Source: Bifidobacterium myosotis
Lineage (GTDB): Bacteria > Actinomycetota > Actinomycetes > Actinomycetales > Bifidobacteriaceae
Length of the DNA stretch: 64,000 nt
Reading direction: 5' to 3'
NCBI RefSeq assembly: GCF_002259745.1
Contig: NZ_MWWW01000003.1
Coordinates: forward strand, 1 to 64,000
Shown here one piece after another: positions 1-13,986 of the stretch (position 1 is its first letter; each line of letters starts with the position of its first letter). Under the pieces are notes generated by a model. It did not search any database. It was given only the letters and a program-made list of their open reading frames with translations, and was not told the origin of the DNA. Made by a program: the position numbers and the translations under genes.

Positions 1-2
1 TC

Positions 3-503
3 GACAAGGTCCGCACCGCCGCATGGCGCGAGGCCAGAAAGGCCGGCACGGCCCGGAAGGGCGCCAAGGACCCGATCAAGGGCGCGCGTTGGGCGCTGCT
101 GAAGAACGAGAACGACCTGACCGCCGGCCAGAAGGCCCAATTGGAGTGCGTGGCGAACACCAACGAGACCCTCTGGGAGGCGTACAAGCTCAAGGAACGC
201 CTCAGGATGATCCTCAAGCAGACGGCGGACGAGGCCGCGCCCCTGCTGCGCCAATGGGCCGCGGACGCGTTCCTGTCCGGCATCCCGGGCTTCGTCCCGC
301 TCGGAGAGAAGATCGCCAGGCGCCACTTCGACATCCTCGCAACCATCCGTTCCGGACTGTCCAACGCCAGGCTCGAGGCCATCAACAACAAGATCAAGAC
401 CACCATCAAGATCGGCTACGGCTACAGGAACCTCGACAACCTCATCAGCCTCGTCATGCTCAAATGCGGAGGACTCAACCTCACACTCCCCGGACGCCAA
501 TAG
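3..503 (+). CDS. ISL3-type transposase, C-terminal part (cut by window edge)
   Basis: The frame is open from the first bases of the window to a TAG at 501-503, giving 166 residues with no start inside the window, so this is the 3' part of a longer gene. The C-terminal block RLEAINNKIKTTIKIGYGYR followed by LISLVMLKCGG is typical of the last catalytic segment of ISL3-family DDE transposases; the Glu in RLEAINN would be the third acidic residue. An internal ATG at 141 is only an in-frame methionine. It is the only transposase in the window. I could not delimit the terminal inverted repeat of the element. Confidence 0.8.
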   Translation, partial: DKVRTAAWREARKAGTARKGAKDPIKGARWALLKNENDLTAGQKAQLECVANTNETLWEAYKLKERLRMILKQTADEAAPLLRQWAADAFLSGIPGFVPLGEKIARRHFDILATIRSGLSNARLEAINNKIKTTIKIGYGYRNLDNLISLVMLKCGGLNLTLPGRQ

Positions 504-613
504 CCAGCAGGCCAGACCAGCAATCTACACCCACACAAACACCCGAAGAGCCCAAAAAATAATCAACGAATTAATGACGCGGCATACCAGGACTTCGCTT
601 CCTCACGAGACCG

Positions 614-638
614 GGCCTCGATTCCGCCATGCGAGGCC
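614..638 (-). terminator. Hairpin downstream of lacS
   Basis: GGCCTCG (614-620) pairs with CGAGGCC (632-638) just beyond the lacS stop codon on the minus strand. It is short and lacks a strong T tract, so this is a weak terminator call. Confidence 0.4.
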
Positions 639-654
639 GTACCGAGGCCACACC

Positions 655-2142
655 TCACTCCGCATCGGCCCCATCGCCGCCGCCGAGTTGTTCTTCAAGC
701 TTGGCGACAATCTCTTCGTGCATTTTCTCGTCGATTTTGACTGTGAGCAGATATACGACGAGGCTCAACACAATGCCACCCAATGGCAGGTAGTATGCGC
801 AGGTCTTGAAGGTGCGGATGTTGGCGGCGGTCATGTCGGCGGCGGTGGCGTCGCCTACCATGCCGGCGGCGACGGCCACGAACCCGACGATCCCGTTGGA
901 CAGGGCGCCGGCGATCTTGTCGAGCATGGGCCGCACGGACAGGGTCACGGCCTCGTTGCGCCGGCCGGTCTTCAATTGTCCGTATTCGATGGAGTCGGTC
1001 ATGCCCAGGATCGCGGTCATCTGGATGGTCTGCGCGGGAAGGTAGAACAGCACGAGCGCGACGATGACCGTGGGCAGGTTCATAGGATTGATGATGAACA
1101 GCGTGTAGCCGGCGATCATGAACGCCATGCCGGCCACGTACAGCCAGCGGCGCGGGATGCGTCGGTTGAGCACCGGGTAGAGGGGCGTGGTGACCAGTCC
1201 GGTGACGATCGGGATGACGCCGGCGATGGAGAAGCTGTCGGGGGCGCCGAGCACGTATTTGAACTGGTAGAACAGCACGCCGGTGGTGGCCACGTTCGCC
1301 ACCGAGTACAGGAGATAGCTCAATGCCACCCACAGGAGCTGGTCGTTCTGGGCGATGGCCTTGAACGCCTGGATGGGGTTGCCGCCCTCGCGGGCCTTGG
1401 CGCGCAACTGGTCCTGGTTCTCGCGGGTGCCGAACGCGACGCTCCACGCGGTGATCAGGCCGAGCACGGCGATGATGATCGCGAACGCGGCCCAGCCGGA
1501 CCGGCCCTGCGCCCACTGGCCGGTGAACTTCCAAGTGAACCAGCTGACGATGGGCACGACGATCACGGTGACGCCGTTGTAGCCGATCGATCCGGTGAAC
1601 GTGCCCAGCGCGGTGTACACGCCGCGCTCGCGCGAGTCGGTGGAAATCGCGGGGATCATGCCCCAGTAGGAGATGTCGCGCAGCGAGTAGATCACGTCCA
1701 GGAGGATGAACACGACGACGAACAGGACCATGAACACGCCCGTGTTCACGTCCACCAGGCCGAACAGGCCGGTGAACACCATGACCAGGAGGATGCCCGG
1801 CACGATGCCGCCGATGAACTGCCACGGGCGGAACCGGCCCCAACGCGTGTCCGTGTTGTCCACGAGGTTGCCCAGCAGCGGGTCGAGGAAGATCTCCGCG
1901 ATGCGGATCACCACCACCAGGCCCGTGATGATCGCGATCATGCGCGCCGCCAACGCCTTGTCCACGTTCACGAACAACGCCGTCGTCACGAACGTGATGA
2001 AGAACGTGCTCATCGTGTTATAGAACGCCGCCTGACCCAGATTACCCACCGCATACGCAATACGACGTCCGATATTGCGTCTTGCTTCTTCCGGTTCCTG
2101 TCGTTGCTGCGCTTGCGCATGTTGTGTTGTGGATTCGTCCAT
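655..2142 (-). CDS. lacS: Galactoside/lactose:cation symporter, GPH family
   Basis: A 495-residue polytopic membrane protein, expected to bring lactose or other galactosides in with a cation. The N-terminus is charged and Gln-rich, followed by RRIAYAVGNLGQAAFYNTM, typical of GPH-family TM1, about twelve hydrophobic segments and the loop DTRWGRFRPWQF after TM2-3, a GPH hallmark. There is no EIIA-like C-terminal domain, unlike streptococcal LacS. AAGGAGG lies 5 nt before the ATG. It is transcribed away from lacZ across an 800-bp intergenic region; an operator-like 15-mer lies 84-98 bp upstream. The neighbouring lacZ and lacI fix lactose or galacto-oligosaccharides as the likely substrate. Confidence 0.88.
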   Translation of the reverse strand: MDESTTQHAQAQQRQEPEEARRNIGRRIAYAVGNLGQAAFYNTMSTFFITFVTTALFVNVDKALAARMIAIITGLVVVIRIAEIFLDPLLGNLVDNTDTRWGRFRPWQFIGGIVPGILLVMVFTGLFGLVDVNTGVFMVLFVVVFILLDVIYSLRDISYWGMIPAISTDSRERGVYTALGTFTGSIGYNGVTVIVVPIVSWFTWKFTGQWAQGRSGWAAFAIIIAVLGLITAWSVAFGTRENQDQLRAKAREGGNPIQAFKAIAQNDQLLWVALSYLLYSVANVATTGVLFYQFKYVLGAPDSFSIAGVIPIVTGLVTTPLYPVLNRRIPRRWLYVAGMAFMIAGYTLFIINPMNLPTVIVALVLFYLPAQTIQMTAILGMTDSIEYGQLKTGRRNEAVTLSVRPMLDKIAGALSNGIVGFVAVAAGMVGDATAADMTAANIRTFKTCAYYLPLGGIVLSLVVYLLTVKIDEKMHEEIVAKLEEQLGGGDGADAE

Positions 2143-2225
2143 ATCGGCCTCCTTGCGACCTACGACATTGTCAGCGGGAACCTCACCGAACCCGCACCAC
2201 GCGAGTATAGAACTGTCTAAAATAA

Positions 2226-2240
2226 GTAAAAAATATTATC
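2226..2240. promoter_or_regulatory. Candidate LacI-family operator before lacS
   Basis: GTAAAAAATATTATC. The same 15-bp pattern GTAAAaAhwtTTAyC occurs before lacZ (2843-2857) and lacI (7805-7819), in each case 65-100 bp upstream of the start codon. The half-sites have approximate dyad symmetry (GTAAA..TTAYC), as expected for a LacI-family dimer. Confidence 0.65.
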
Positions 2241-2466
2241 GCGTGTCGCAATATTCGCAGGCAAAGTAGTGCGAAGATCACGTAGGAAATCAGCGCAAAC
2301 CACACCACCCCCACGACGACACAACCAGCGAAACAACCGTCAACACCCCAGCATTGGACGACTACGCGCGCCACCCCGCCAACAATCAGCTGCCCACCAC
2401 ACCTCAGCCCGCGACAAGCACACAACATCAAGAAGAAACGCGACGCTTCAGCGACACCTAATGTCC

Positions 2467-2540
2467 TACGTCAGAAATTCGCTGATTAATTCACCACCCC
2501 TCAGACCCGCTTCGCGGGCCAGCTCTTCCTGCAATTAAGG
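2467..2540. repeat. Decayed MITE-like repeat (relative of 43333-43432)
   Basis: TACGTCAGAAATTCGCTG at 2467-2484, followed by ACCCCTCAG and CTTCGCGGGCCAGCTCTTCC, matches the 100-bp element at 43333-43432. The right terminal repeat cannot be found, so this copy looks truncated or eroded. Confidence 0.6.
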
Positions 2541-2554
2541 ACGCGATACGTGTT

Positions 2555-2629
2555 CTGCCGGCTCGCCTGCCGGCTCGCCTGCCGGCTCGCACGTTGCATA
2601 CAAACAGCTCCGCTGTTTGTATGCAACGT
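2555..2629. repeat. Three 12-bp tandem repeats plus perfect 18-bp hairpin
   Basis: CTGCCGGCTCGC is repeated three times exactly (2555-2590). It is followed at once by ACGTTGCATACAAACAGC (2591-2608), a 3-nt loop and its perfect complement (2612-2629). No gene ends here, so it is not obviously a terminator; it lies between the divergent lacS and lacZ promoters. Confidence 0.85.
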
Positions 2630-2842
2630 CCCATCAGAGAGGGCCGATACCACTCAAACAATTGCGAGACGGACACTAGACCACGCCCAACGCCCGCCCA
2701 CGCACACAAAACAAGCCCGCTACCCCATTAACCAACGCACCCAACCCCAACCCGCCAACCCCAACCCGCCAGACCTCAGCACAAGCCCTCACCCCAGACC
2801 CCAACACCACGCCCACAGAAACACAAGAAGTTGCATTTTTAA

Positions 2843-2857
2843 GTAAAAATATTTATC
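2843..2857. promoter_or_regulatory. Candidate LacI-family operator before lacZ
   Basis: GTAAAAATATTTATC, 86 bp upstream of the lacZ ATG, in an AT-rich patch that probably overlaps the promoter. It shares 13 of 15 positions with the lacS site and 12 of 15 with the lacI site. Confidence 0.68.
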
Positions 2858-2885
2858 ATCATCACGCAAGAATCCAGTGAACTGA

Positions 2886-6551
<3,666 letters not shown>

Positions 6552-6569
6552 CCGCCGTCATCCCACACC

Positions 6570-6618
6570 GTATCGGTGTTTGCCTCGGCGGCAATGTCAC
6601 CAAGGCAAACACCGATAC
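6570..6618. terminator. Bidirectional hairpin between lacZ and lacI
   Basis: GTATCGGTGTTTGCCT (6570-6585) and its perfect complement (6603-6618) flank a 17-nt loop between the convergent ends of lacZ and lacI. There is no strong T tract on either side, but the position fits a shared transcription end. Confidence 0.7.
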
Positions 6619-6671
6619 CGTTGCCGTCCGATCCGCTCAGCGCCAAGACAGCAACGATTCCAATCGGCATC

Positions 6672-7751
<1,080 letters not shown>

Positions 7752-7804
7752 TCAACGCCGTCCGCACTATCCGCACCGTCCGCGCATTGACACCGTCGAT
7801 TTTA

Positions 7805-7819
7805 GTAAAAAACTTTACC
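7805..7819. promoter_or_regulatory. Candidate LacI-family operator before lacI
   Basis: GTAAAAAACTTTACC, 72-86 bp upstream of the lacI start. It has the same 15-bp pattern as the sites before lacS and lacZ, which suggests autoregulation. Confidence 0.6.
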
Positions 7820-7851
7820 AGCATACCCCATCGGACGGCGAGCGCGGCACC

Positions 7852-7968
7852 AAACGGACTGTAAGTATGCGGCCTGTCGAAGGTCCCGCATACTTACAGT
7901 CCGTTTCGGCCTTATTCGGGACTGTATGTACGCGGCGGTTTCGTTATCCCGCATACTTGCAGTCTGTT
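7852..7968. repeat. Two tandem hairpins, 63-bp period
   Basis: The first hairpin has perfect 21-bp arms (7852-7872 and 7886-7906; arm core GGACTGTAAGTATGCGG) around a 13-nt loop. The second, 7919-7968, repeats the same arm sequence with several mismatches. The right arms are exactly 63 bp apart. The array sits between two divergent promoters, where a terminator would not be expected. Confidence 0.88.
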
Positions 7969-8136
7969 TCGCCTGCCCCGGCGATCGTATGCGAGCGACC
8001 GACGCCCTACCGCATCCAGCAGGCGCCCCGGCCATCGTGTGGATGATTCCGGCGACGGCTCCCCCGTGCGCGCTATCCTTGTCCCGTTTGTCTTGCGGAC
8101 AAAGGCATCGAAACAACTGCGGAAGAAAGGCGGGAT

Positions 8137-9066
8137 ATGGGCAACGGTAATGGCACCGGCACCGATACCGGAACCGTAGCCGAAACCGTAGCCAAAACCG
8201 AAACTAACGCCAGCAACCGCCGGTCCGCACCGCGCCGTGATGTCCTCGCGGCTCTGAAGGCCGCATTCCCGCTTACCGTGCCGATTTGTCTGGGATTCCT
8301 GTTCCTCGGCACGTCATACGGCATCCTGATGGGCACCAAAGGGTTCTCCTTCGCATGGCCGATGTGCATGAGCGCGTTCATCTTCGCAGGGTCGATGGAA
8401 TTCGTCACCGTGAATCTGCTGCTCTCGGCATTCAACCCGATCGCCGCGTTCCTGCTTGCGCTGATGGTCAATGCCCGACATCTGTTCTACGGGCTGTCAA
8501 TGCTCAAGTCGTTCAAGGGTCTTGGCTGGAAGCGCCCGTACCTTATCTTCGGCATGTGCGACGAAACCTTCGCCATCAATTCCACCGCCCGCATCCCCGA
8601 CGGCATCGACCGGGGATGGTTCTACTTCTGGGTCACGGCCTGCAACCAGAGTTACTGGGTCATCGGTGCCACGCTCGGCGGTCTCATCGGGTCGCATCTG
8701 CCGTTCGACACCAACGGACTCGATTTCGTGCTCACCGCACTGTTTCTGGTGATTTTCCTTGACCAATGGCTGGGCGGGCATCATCGCGAACGGCTTGCCG
8801 CCGTCATCGGCGTGCTGGCCTCCCTCGCCTGTCTGGTAATCTTCGGTGCCAACGATTTCATGATTCCGTCGATGGCCGTGATGCTTGTGGCGTTCCTGTT
8901 GCTGCGCCCGTATCTGGATACGCTCAGGATCGGCAACGCTACCGATGATACCCCCGACTCCGCCGACGCCGCCGTCAATGACGACACGATTTCGCACAAA
9001 TCGCGCGGCTCACACGAACTTCACGACTCCCCCGCACCCGGCCCGAAGGAGGCTCATCAGGCATGA
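8137..9066 (+). CDS. azlC: AzlC-family branched-chain amino acid exporter, large subunit
   Basis: A 309-residue membrane protein of the AzlC (LIV-E) family, which with AzlD exports branched-chain amino acids. After a Thr/Asn-rich cytoplasmic leader of about 30 residues come [20 protein letters not shown], the family motif [27 protein letters not shown] and [10 protein letters not shown], all conserved in AzlC. Hydrophobic segments run to about residue 270, followed by a polar Asp/Ser/His tail. It overlaps azlD by 4 nt (ATGA), which indicates translational coupling. I see no leader or operator. Confidence 0.9.
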   Translation: MGNGNGTGTDTGTVAETVAKTETNASNRRSAPRRDVLAALKAAFPLTVPICLGFLFLGTSYGILMGTKGFSFAWPMCMSAFIFAGSMEFVTVNLLLSAFNPIAAFLLALMVNARHLFYGLSMLKSFKGLGWKRPYLIFGMCDETFAINSTARIPDGIDRGWFYFWVTACNQSYWVIGATLGGLIGSHLPFDTNGLDFVLTALFLVIFLDQWLGGHHRERLAAVIGVLASLACLVIFGANDFMIPSMAVMLVAFLLLRPYLDTLRIGNATDDTPDSADAAVNDDTISHKSRGSHELHDSPAPGPKEAHQA

Positions 9067-9395
9067 TCATGACCGTCTGGCAGGGCGTGGCCACCATCGT
9101 GGCAGTGGTAGTCGGCACCATGCTCACGCGATTCCTGCCGTTTCTGATATTCCCGGAGTCCAAACAGCCCCCGCGCATCATCGAGTATCTCGGTGCGGTG
9201 CTGCCGTATGCGATGACCGGACTACTAGTGGCGTATTCCCTACGAAACACCCCGGTGTTCACCGGCTCCCACGGTGCGCCCGAGTTCATCGCCTGTGCGG
9301 TGATCGTGGCCCTGCATTGCTGGAAACGTAATATGCTGCTGTCAATCGCCGGCGGAACCGTGACCTACATGCTGCTGGTGCAGCTGGTGTTCTGA
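9063..9395 (+). CDS. azlD: AzlD-family branched-chain amino acid exporter, small subunit
   Basis: A 110-residue protein with three to four membrane segments. The opening [19 protein letters not shown] and [20 protein letters not shown] are characteristic of AzlD. The ATG overlaps the azlC stop codon. It is the essential small partner of the exporter. Confidence 0.9.
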   Translation: MIMTVWQGVATIVAVVVGTMLTRFLPFLIFPESKQPPRIIEYLGAVLPYAMTGLLVAYSLRNTPVFTGSHGAPEFIACAVIVALHCWKRNMLLSIAGGTVTYMLLVQLVF

Positions 9396-9476
9396 CATCC
9401 CCGGGACCTACGCAATCGGCACCGTCATCCTCCACTTGAGAAGACGGCGGTGCCGGAACATTCGACGCGGCCTATG

Positions 9477-9505
9477 CGGCCGTCGATACGACGAATCGAC
9501 GGCCG
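9477..9505. terminator. Bidirectional hairpin, azlD / phosphatase
   Basis: CGGCCGTCGAT (9477-9487), a 7-nt loop and the perfect complement ATCGACGGCCG (9495-9505) lie between convergent azlD and the phosphatase gene. Confidence 0.65.
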
Positions 9506-9533
9506 TGGATTGGCGGCCGTGAATCGCCGACCG

Positions 9534-10064
9534 TCACGACTCGGCATCGAGCTGCTTGGCCACCCAGTCGACGATGTACGGCGCGACCTCTTCGATCTGG
9601 TCGATGGCCACCTCGAACTCATGCGGACCGCCGTACCACGGATCGACCAGATCGATCTGGTCCTCGCGCCCGGGCTTCGGCTTGGGCAGGTTCGGGTCGA
9701 AGCTGCGGTACATATGCACTTCGGCGCGCTTGCCGGCCGGCAGCATGCGCAACAGCGCGCGCATGTGGGATGCGGTCATCGGCAGGAACAGATCCGTACG
9801 CGCGATTTCGTCACGGGAGATGCGATGGGCGAAATGATCGCGCGGGATCTCATCGCCGTACCCGCGTTCGCGCAGCACCCGCACGGCGCGGGGGTCGATC
9901 GGATGGCTCCATTCCTCATCGGACACGCCGCTGGATTCCACATCCACCTTGTCGCCAAGGCCGCGATCCTCGAAATAGTGGCGCAGAATGATCTCACCCA
10001 TCGGCGAGCGGCAGATGTTGCCGGTGCAGACGGTCATGACGGTGTAGGGCTTGGTGGTGCTCAT
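9534..10064 (-). CDS. Low-molecular-weight protein tyrosine phosphatase
   Basis: A 176-residue cytoplasmic phosphatase with the P-loop VCTGNICRSP (the CX5R(S/T) catalytic motif) near the N-terminus and the general-acid motif DPWYGG near the C-terminus, in the usual order for the family. I chose the ATG at 10064 because GGAAAG is 5 nt upstream; the longer frame to 10148 adds residues unlike the family. The N-terminus begins STTKPYTVMTVCTGN. The substrate is unknown. In other bacteria such enzymes act on tyrosine kinases of surface polysaccharide synthesis, but no such gene is nearby. Confidence 0.9.
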   Translation of the reverse strand: MSTTKPYTVMTVCTGNICRSPMGEIILRHYFEDRGLGDKVDVESSGVSDEEWSHPIDPRAVRVLRERGYGDEIPRDHFAHRISRDEIARTDLFLPMTASHMRALLRMLPAGKRAEVHMYRSFDPNLPKPKPGREDQIDLVDPWYGGPHEFEVAIDQIEEVAPYIVDWVAKQLDAES

Positions 10065-10169
10065 AGCGCTTTCCATTCGATTCGAGGACACGGGGTCCGG
10101 CCGATGATATTGCAGGTATCGCACGATGGTCGCCCCTGTCAATGTCAATCAGAGGCCGACCATCCACGG

Positions 10170-10832
10170 CTACTTGGTTTTGACCAGCGTGATGAATCGG
10201 TATGATTCCACGCCGGACGTGTGGTCATCGGGAGTGCGCCACTCCCCCACCTCGGCTTCGCGCCACAGGCCCGCCTCGACGAGCGCGGCCATGTCCGGCG
10301 CATAGGCGTCGGCGTCCACATGGGCGGCCAGAACGGTGATGTAGGCCTTGTCCGCGAACGGAAGCGCCTCGGCGAACAGCTGCGCGCCGCCGATGATCCA
10401 GATCTCGGAACGGTCCAGACCATCGTCCGGGATGGCCTCCTGACGGGCCAGATCGAGGGCGTCGTCAAGGCTGGTGACCACCGTGGCTCCCGGCGCGCGA
10501 TACAGCGGGTCGCGCGAGACCACGATGTTGTCCCTGTTGGGAAGCGGACGGTATTTGAGATCCAGCGACTCCCAGGTCTTACGGCCCATGATCACCGGAT
10601 GCGATACGGTCAGCTCCTTGAAATGCTTCATGTCCTCGGACAGATGCCAAGGCATGCCGCCATTAAGGCCGATGGCTCCCGAACGACCTTCCTTGTCGCG
10701 GGCTTCGGCCCAAATCAGATTCACCGAGAACGTCTTGGGGAAATCGTCACCCCAATCCTCCTCAGTGGCAGACAGCCCGGCAGATCCGGGCTCGGGTTCG
10801 TGATAGCCGGTACGGCTACTGTCATGCTCCAT
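10170..10832 (-). CDS. folA: Dihydrofolate reductase
   Basis: A 220-residue enzyme that reduces dihydrofolate to tetrahydrofolate with NADPH. The catalytic loop reads AIGLNGGMPWHLSEDMKHFK, followed by HPVIMGRKTWESL and the cofactor-binding IIGGAQLF, all as in DHFR. It is longer than the usual 160-180 residues because of a Glu/Gly/Asp-rich N-terminal extension of about 33 residues before SVNLIWAEARD. GGAGGAG lies 7 nt before the ATG, so that start is supported. It follows thyA on the same strand after a 209-bp gap, the common thyA-folA pairing in which dihydrofolate made by ThyA is recycled. Confidence 0.94.
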   Translation of the reverse strand: MEHDSSRTGYHEPEPGSAGLSATEEDWGDDFPKTFSVNLIWAEARDKEGRSGAIGLNGGMPWHLSEDMKHFKELTVSHPVIMGRKTWESLDLKYRPLPNRDNIVVSRDPLYRAPGATVVTSLDDALDLARQEAIPDDGLDRSEIWIIGGAQLFAEALPFADKAYITVLAAHVDADAYAPDMAALVEAGLWREAEVGEWRTPDDHTSGVESYRFITLVKTK

Positions 10833-11041
10833 TTCGCTTACTCCTCCTGGATTGCGGAACTGCCCTTAGTGTAATGGGCATGCCAGACGGACCGGCCGAC
10901 CGCGGAGTCTCGCCCTGTCCCCGGCCCGCCGACCCGGCGGACGGACGGCCCAACGCATCGTGCGCAGGGCCGTACGCAGGGTCGTCCGCAGGCCGTCCGC
11001 AGCCGAATAGTAAGGCCGCATACAGCCGAAGGCGGCAGTCG

Positions 11042-11914
11042 TCACACCGCCACAGGAGCCTTGATGGTCGGATGATGGCGGTAATCCACGATGGTGAAGT
11101 CGTCGTAGTCGTAGTCGAACAGCGAATCGGCCTTGCGGATCTCGATGGTGGGATACGGATACGGCTCACGGGAGAGCTGCTCGAGCACCTGGTCGATATG
11201 GTTGTCGTAGACATGGCAGTCGCCGCCGGTCCAGACGAACTCACCGGGTTCCAGGCCGGTCTGCTGGGCCATCATCAGCGTGAGCAGCGAGTAGGACGCG
11301 ATGTTGAACGGCACGCCGAGGAACATGTCGCACGAACGCTGGTACAGCTGGCAGCTCAAACGCCCGTTGGCCACATAGAATTGGAACAGGGCGTGGCACG
11401 GAGGTAGCGCCATCTGCTCGACCTCTGCCGGGTTCCACGCGGACACCACCATGCGGCGGGAATCCGGATGATGCTTCAGCAAATCGAGCACATTGCCAAT
11501 CTGATCGATGGTGCGGTTGGGGTCTTCGGGCGTGGGGGCCGGCCATGAGCGCCACTGCACACCGTAGATGGGCCCCAGATCACCGTTCTCGTCGGCCCAC
11601 TCGTCCCAGATGTGCACGTTGTGCTCCTGCAACCAGCGGATGTTGGAGGACCCCTTCAGAAACCAGAGCAGCTCATACGCCAGTCCCTTGAAGAACACGG
11701 TTTTGGTGGTGAGCAACGGGAAGTACCGGGACAGGTCGAACCGCATCTGCTGGCCGAACAGGGAGATGGTGCCCGTGCCGGTACGATCGGACTTCAGCGA
11801 GCCTTCCATAAGGATCTTGCGCACCAGATCCTCGTACGGCATCGGAATGTCCGTGTCCGGACGAGACGGGATGCGGGTGCGGATGTCAGCGAGCTGTTCT
11901 TCAGTCAAAGCCAT
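11042..11914 (-). CDS. thyA: Thymidylate synthase
   Basis: A protein of about 290 residues that methylates dUMP using methylene-THF and yields dTMP and dihydrofolate. The motifs [27 protein letters not shown], the active-site [11 protein letters not shown] and [17 protein letters not shown] are complete. I favour the ATG at 11914 (MALTEEQL); in-frame starts at 11923 and 11956 would add 3 or 14 residues, and none has a clear Shine-Dalgarno. folA is immediately downstream. Confidence 0.95.
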   Translation of the reverse strand: MALTEEQLADIRTRIPSRPDTDIPMPYEDLVRKILMEGSLKSDRTGTGTISLFGQQMRFDLSRYFPLLTTKTVFFKGLAYELLWFLKGSSNIRWLQEHNVHIWDEWADENGDLGPIYGVQWRSWPAPTPEDPNRTIDQIGNVLDLLKHHPDSRRMVVSAWNPAEVEQMALPPCHALFQFYVANGRLSCQLYQRSCDMFLGVPFNIASYSLLTLMMAQQTGLEPGEFVWTGGDCHVYDNHIDQVLEQLSREPYPYPTIEIRKADSLFDYDYDDFTIVDYRHHPTIKAPVAV

Positions 11915-12185
11915 GCCCACCATGGTAGCGGCAGGGGCCCGACCGCGCCGCCCCACCGCAATGGCCCGACTGCCACGACGACGAACCGCACCGCCCTAGG
12001 CCAGACCAGCCCCACACCGACCGCTCTGCTCGCCCAAACCACGAACCGCACCGCGCCACAAACTGCCCGAGTCAGACGGCAACCGGCATTTTCCGCCATC
12101 GATGAGTTCCTCCACCCGTCGAACGACCTGCCGGGGCATAATGGAGAGGTCAACAATGCCATGAGATGCCGTAAGGAGGCACACT

Positions 12186-12599
12186 ATGGGTAAGCGACTG
12201 TGGGTAGAACGCAACAAGGATGGTTCGTGGGACGCCTTCAGCGACGACGGCGCACACATCAAGTTCGGCAAGGATCGAGGCCAGTTCACGCCGGGTGACC
12301 TGATGAAGGTCGCGCTGGCCGGTTGCGCGGCGCTGTCCAGCCAGTTCGCCGTCGAACACGCGCTGGGCGAGGGCAAGGGTGCCAAGATTGTGGTGGACGG
12401 CACCTACGACCCCGAAAACGACGCCTACACCGGCTTCGACGAGCAGGTCGTGGTGGACGCCTCCGATGCCGGGCTGTCCGAGGAGGACGCCGAAAAGCTC
12501 AAGGAACGCGTGACCCGTCACATCGATAAGGCTTGCACCGTCAAGCACACCTATGTGCAGGAGACCCCGGTACGCATGAACGTGACCATCAAGCACTGA
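12186..12599 (+). CDS. OsmC/Ohr-family protein
   Basis: A 137-residue protein of the OsmC superfamily, small dimeric thiol peroxidases that reduce organic hydroperoxides. Two cysteines sit in the expected contexts, ALAGCAALSSQFAVE and DKACTVKHTY. GTAAGGAGG lies just before the ATG. It stands alone, facing away from thyA. Whether it belongs to the OsmC, Ohr or YhfA-like subfamily cannot be settled here. Confidence 0.85.
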   Translation: MGKRLWVERNKDGSWDAFSDDGAHIKFGKDRGQFTPGDLMKVALAGCAALSSQFAVEHALGEGKGAKIVVDGTYDPENDAYTGFDEQVVVDASDAGLSEEDAEKLKERVTRHIDKACTVKHTYVQETPVRMNVTIKH

Positions 12600-12610
12600 T
12601 GGAATGATCT

Positions 12611-12633
12611 GCCGTATATACGCTATATACGGC
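12611..12633 (+). terminator. Hairpin after the OsmC gene
   Basis: GCCGTATATA (12611-12620), a 3-nt loop and TATATACGGC (12624-12633) start 12 nt after the stop codon. The arms match perfectly but no T tract follows. Confidence 0.55.
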
Positions 12634-12644
12634 GCATATGGCAA

Positions 12645-12760
12645 TGGCTCCCATCGCTGAGGGGAGCTGTCGACGAAGCCGATTGAGGGGAGTCCGGAAT
12701 CCGCCCGTAACTCCCCTCAGTCTCACTACGTTCGACAGCTCCCCTCAGAGAGGGGAGCCA
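12645..12760. repeat. Palindromic MITE-like intergenic element
   Basis: A 116-bp element whose ends are inverted repeats (TGGCTCCC...GGGGAGCTGTCGA and TCGACAGCTCCCC...GGGGAGCCA). Inner copies of CTGAGGGGAGT / ACTCCCCTCAG make it nearly palindromic. The core CCCCTCAG-N-CACTACGTTCG-ACAGCTCCCCTCA matches the cores of the elements at 2467 and 43333, so these seem to be one family. Similar palindromic elements are common between genes of gut Gram-positives (established knowledge, family not named here). Confidence 0.75.
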
Positions 12761-12826
12761 CTGTTATACCTGTCGCATTCAGCCGCCAGCTCCCTCTAGC
12801 CAAGGAGCCACTGCCAAACCTACCGA

Positions 12827-13864
12827 CTACTCGTGCTTCGGATCGATGGTGGCCTCGATCTGATGTGCGACCTCGGGCTCGGCCTTGGGCACCGGGATTT
12901 CCTCGACTCCGGCGATATCGTCCAAGGACTTGGTGGGCACTTCCGCCGGCGAGCTCGGGACGGTATCGAGGCGGGACTCCGCGGCCTCCACGTACTTGCG
13001 CGGCACCACGTAGACCGGACCTACGGCGTGCTGCAGCAGTCCCTGGCTGGTGGAGCCCAACAGCAGGCCGGTGAAGCCACCGCGGCCACGAGATCCGACG
13101 ACGACCACGTCATGATCGAAGCTGGCCTTGGTCAGGGCGCTCACGGCCGGGCCGGAGACGATCTGCTTGTTGATCGTGAGGTCCGGATGCGCCTCCTGCA
13201 ACGGCTTGATGCGCACGTCGAGGTCCTCCTTGTAGGACTCCATCACGGCGTCCTCGCCGTCCACGCCCTTGAGGTTCGGCACAGCGGAGATCACGTCGAG
13301 CTCGGCGCCCCAAGAGGATGCGAAGTCCGCGGCGATGTCAAGCGCCTTGAGACCCCACTTGGATTCGTCGGAGCCCACGGCCACCTTGGTGATGGTGTTG
13401 TTGAGGTGCATGAGGTTGCCGTCATCGTCGGTGTAGGGCACCACGACAATCGGGCAATAGGCGTATGCGGGCAATGACGACGAGGTGGTGCCCAGCAGAC
13501 GCTCGGCCAGTCCGCCCTTGCCGCGGTTGCCGATGACGATGAGATTGTAGTTGCGCGACAACTCCACGAACACGGACGCGGGATCACCGGTGACAATCAG
13601 AGTGGCGGCTTCGACGCCCTGCTCATCCGCGATGGCCTTGGCCTTGGACAGAATCTCCTGGGCATCGGAATGCGCGGCGTTGTCATCCCCCATCGCCGTG
13701 TAGGTGGCATCGAACGAAACGGCGGCATAGCTGGGCAGGGAATACGCACAGACGATCTGCAGCGTGAGTCCGGCATGTTTCGCATAATTCGCGGCCCACC
13801 ATGTTGCCTTGTAGCTGGCATGCGACCCGTCAACGCCGACGAGAATGGCCTTGTCGTTAATCAT
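12827..13864 (-). CDS. Tandem universal stress protein (two UspA domains)
   Basis: A 345-residue cytoplasmic protein with two UspA domains. The first begins AILVGVDGSHASYKATWWAA and ends with the ATP-binding stretch VIGNRGKGGLAERLLGTTSS; the second begins KVAVGSDESKWGLKALDIAA and ends VVGSRGRGGFTGLLLGSTSQ. Both keep the G-2x-G-9x-G(S/T) nucleotide signature. A Glu/Pro-rich tail of about 60 residues follows. I chose the ATG at 13864, 6 nt after AAGGAGG; the longer frame to 13954 is unlikely. Its exact role is unknown, and such proteins accumulate under stress or starvation. Confidence 0.9.
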   Translation of the reverse strand: MINDKAILVGVDGSHASYKATWWAANYAKHAGLTLQIVCAYSLPSYAAVSFDATYTAMGDDNAAHSDAQEILSKAKAIADEQGVEAATLIVTGDPASVFVELSRNYNLIVIGNRGKGGLAERLLGTTSSSLPAYAYCPIVVVPYTDDDGNLMHLNNTITKVAVGSDESKWGLKALDIAADFASSWGAELDVISAVPNLKGVDGEDAVMESYKEDLDVRIKPLQEAHPDLTINKQIVSGPAVSALTKASFDHDVVVVGSRGRGGFTGLLLGSTSQGLLQHAVGPVYVVPRKYVEAAESRLDTVPSSPAEVPTKSLDDIAGVEEIPVPKAEPEVAHQIEATIDPKHE

Positions 13865-13960
13865 GACGACCTCCTTGAAGTTATCGCGGAACCTGTTCTG
13901 CGTATCTCCCACAATACCCCGCGACACTCGGATTGCGTGGTATGCGCCGCCCAAAGAACG

Positions 13961-13986
13961 AGAAAAGCGCGCCCCGAAGGACGCGC
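13961..13986 (-). terminator. Intrinsic terminator of the NlpC/P60 gene
   Basis: On the minus strand GCGCGTCC-TTCG-GGGCGCGC is followed by TTTTCT. It lies about 105 nt past the stop of the NlpC/P60 gene and upstream of the stress protein gene. Confidence 0.75.

Noticed and set aside
574..2220. Long plus-strand open frame opposite lacS
   Set aside because: It is the antisense of a clear GPH transporter; its His/Asp/Gly-rich product is the usual shadow of a high-GC gene.
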